A stretch of 56,315 nt of DNA, from positions 1 to 56,315 of the forward strand of contig NZ_JANFNH010000049.1 of NCBI RefSeq assembly GCF_024436055.1, in the 5' to 3' direction. A program made the translations under genes and the position numbers. The DNA comes from Streptantibioticus rubrisoli (GTDB taxonomy: Bacteria > Actinomycetota > Actinomycetes > Streptomycetales > Streptomycetaceae). Shown piece after piece: positions 55,059 through 56,315 of this stretch. The notes beneath the pieces are model-generated. The model saw only the letters and a program-made list of their open reading frames with translations. It searched no databases and was not told the DNA's origin. Numbering within the stretch: position 1 is the first letter of the stretch; each line of letters starts with the position of its first letter.

Positions 55059-55862
55059 ATGACCGACGAGACAACCCCGCCGCCGGCGGGACGGCACGAC
55101 CCCCCGCACCCGTACACCGAGACCGGGCTCGCCCGCCTGATGCTCTCCCACGCTTACCAAGAGACCGCCGGGTCCGCGCTCGGCGGCATCTCGCCCGGCG
55201 CCGACTCCTACGCGCAGCCCGGCGAGTTTGTCGAGAACGCCCGGCGCCTGGCCCGCTACGCCGAGGACGTCCTGCGCTGGGCCGTCGTCTACGAGCGCGA
55301 GCGCGGCACGTCCTGGGACGACATCGGCGAGGCACTGGGGTCCATCACCCGCCAGTCCGCCCACAAGCGGTTCGCCGACCAGGTCGAGCAGTGGCGCGCG
55401 CCGCTCGACGAGCCCGAGACCGTCCGCCTGAACGGCACCGCCGAGGACCCCCGCATCCCCTACCCGGCCAGCGACCCCGAGGCCGCCGCCGGGCACCTCG
55501 ATAGCTGGCTGCGCGACCACACCGCCCCGTACGACGCGTGGGCCCGCCGCGACCAGCCGGTCAGCGCCCACCTGGAGCGGCACACCACCACCTCCGCACT
55601 GATCATCACCGGCAAGTACACCGCCCGGCTGCTCAAGGACCAGATGGTCCCCGACCCGCACAAGCAGGCCGACGCCGCCGACTTCCACGCCGACCTGCTG
55701 GAGCGGCTCGCCCGCGAGGGCGACGCCCCGCCCGAGGTCACGGAGTGGATCGCCAAGGACCGGGCCCGCGCCCAGGCCCTGCGCGCTACCCCCGGCCACG
55801 GCGTCCCCTGGGACGCCATGACCAGCCCGAACGACGACACCGACAAGGAGACTTCCTCGTGA
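55059..55862 (+). CDS. Helix-turn-helix regulator, autoregulated (267 aa)
   Basis: ATG 55059 comes directly after the operator, so the mRNA may be leaderless or almost so. The protein has an N-terminal Pro-rich tail, an alpha-helical region, and a helix-turn-helix at about residues 82-104 (RGTSWDDIGEALGSITRQSAHKR), in the SRQ(A/S)-x-KR recognition family also seen in 14085 and 23237. The rest has helical domains (HLDSWLRDHTAPYDAWARRD and QADAADFHADLLERLARE) of unknown ligand. Its stop overlaps the GTG of the RapZ-C-like gene at 55859, so both are co-translated. Confidence 0.78.
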   Translation: MTDETTPPPAGRHDPPHPYTETGLARLMLSHAYQETAGSALGGISPGADSYAQPGEFVENARRLARYAEDVLRWAVVYERERGTSWDDIGEALGSITRQSAHKRFADQVEQWRAPLDEPETVRLNGTAEDPRIPYPASDPEAAAGHLDSWLRDHTAPYDAWARRDQPVSAHLERHTTTSALIITGKYTARLLKDQMVPDPHKQADAADFHADLLERLAREGDAPPEVTEWIAKDRARAQALRATPGHGVPWDAMTSPNDDTDKETSS

Positions 55863-56315
55863 CCTACCTCGACGACCTCGCCGCAGCCAAGCGCGCCCGC
55901 CGCGCGTGGGGTTGCCCGTGCGGCGCGGACAACCCTCCGCACTACGACGCCTGCCACGACTGCCAGCGCCCGTCCTGGACGTGCGCCAGCTGCGGCACCG
56001 TCAACTCCGACGCGTGGAGCCAGTGCCAGGAGTGCGACAACACCATCCCCGGCGAGGTCCTCGGCGACCGCGACGAGGGCTTCGAGATGACGTACGAGGA
56101 GTTCGTCGCCCTCCAGGTGGGCCCCCGCCGGGTCGGGGGCAGGTACGACCACGGGTACGCCGACAGCGAGTACGAGGTCCTCGCTATCGACCGCGGCCCC
56201 CGCGAGCAGTGGCCGACGTGGCAGATCACCGTGCGCGGCAAGGACGGCCAGGTTCGCGAGCACTGCACCGGCTGGGACCCACGCAAGGACCGCATCGTCG
56301 ACCAGGCCCCCGCCG
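55859..56315 (+). CDS. Zinc-ribbon / RapZ C-terminal-like protein, 5' part (continues at base 1)
   Basis: GTG 55859 overlaps the previous stop (GTGA). The N-terminal residues form two zinc ribbons: Cys19, Cys21, Cys32, Cys35 and Cys42, Cys45, Cys56, Cys59, spaced 2-10-2 or similar. The open frame continues past base 56188 into position 1 of the window and ends at 582 (303 residues in all). The last 127 bases are the overlap with the start. See the entry for 1-582 for the second half. Confidence 0.85.
   Translation, partial: MTYLDDLAAAKRARRAWGCPCGADNPPHYDACHDCQRPSWTCASCGTVNSDAWSQCQECDNTIPGEVLGDRDEGFEMTYEEFVALQVGPRRVGGRYDHGYADSEYEVLAIDRGPREQWPTWQITVRGKDGQVREHCTGWDPRKDRIVDQAPA
56189..56315. repeat. 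127-bp terminal direct repeat, right copy
   Basis: Identical to bases 1-127. Marks the circular join; remove one copy when circularising the sequence. Confidence 0.95.

Noticed and set aside
1-56315. CRISPR arrays, tRNA genes, rRNA genes or insertion sequences
   Set aside because: No regularly spaced long repeats, no transposase motifs and no tRNA-like cloverleaf were found by eye; small tRNAs could have been missed.

Overview
The window is a complete circular replicon, most likely a plasmid of Streptomyces or a close actinomycete relative. The first and last 127 bases are identical. When the ends are joined (56188 to 1), one gene that is cut by the window ends becomes a single open frame. 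The true element is therefore about 56,188 bp. The sequence is very GC-rich throughout, genes use many GTG starts, consecutive genes often overlap by 4 bases (GTGA/ATGA), and many families are typical of actinomycete plasmids. No rRNA, tRNA, CRISPR array or transposase was recognised.

Layout. (1) 0-2.3 kb: end of a zinc-ribbon/RapZ-C-like gene, small genes, and a probable toxin-antitoxin pair. (2) 2.5-8.1 kb: a cargo cassette. On the minus strand are a 149-aa protein, a 46-aa peptide with a very strong ribosome binding site, a metallo-beta-lactamase-fold enzyme, an APH-like kinase and a VOC protein. Divergent to them are a regulator with a helical-repeat region and a GNAT acetyltransferase. 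A strong hairpin separates the peptide gene from its enzymes, an organisation often seen in ribosomally made, modified peptide (RiPP) loci; this is the best candidate for an undescribed system. (3) 8.2-11.4 kb: an Mrr-like membrane nuclease, small proteins and DNA-binding proteins. (4) 11.6-16.5 kb: a primase/polymerase-like replication protein preceded by direct repeats, then conserved plasmid genes. (5) 16.5-17.7 kb: a gene-poor GC-rich stretch. (6) 17.7-25.4 kb: a DUF6884-like gene, a coiled-coil protein, NERD and degenerate Mrr-like proteins, a helix-turn-helix regulator and an HNH protein.

(7) 25.4-26.3 kb: a gene-free region with a dense two-orientation array of GGTGAA/TTCACC boxes just before the relaxase gene; this is a candidate origin of transfer, centromere or replication origin. 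(8) 26.3-38.8 kb: transfer and partition block, with a MobF relaxase-helicase, a ParA-like protein with a broken Walker A motif and its overlapping partner gene, a DUF4913-like protein, a VirD4/TraD-type coupling ATPase, a DUF2637/Spd-like membrane protein and a small ribbon-helix-helix-like protein. No VirB4-like mating-pore ATPase was found, so the element may be mobilisable or may use a non-classical transfer route. (9) 39.1-45.0 kb: one long, tightly overlapping operon of 12 genes driven from a promoter with a large dyad, including membrane proteins and DUF4326, DUF1643 and DnaB-N-like proteins. (10) 45-56.2 kb: a caspase/CHAT-like protein, a DnaQ-type exonuclease, two tyrosine-recombinase-like proteins (one apparently inactive), small regulators and a self-regulated helix-turn-helix gene that leads back into the gene cut by the window ends.

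Several dispersed sequence elements probably tie the replicon together: a perfect 20-bp palindrome present four times (two copies in or beside the ParA-partner gene), a 17-bp AATAACAAGCCCTGCGG-type element present three times, paired operators in front of several helix-turn-helix genes, and a repeated leaderless promoter layout (TANNNT box 6-8 bases before the start codon). Function calls rest on motif recognition by eye; no database search was run.
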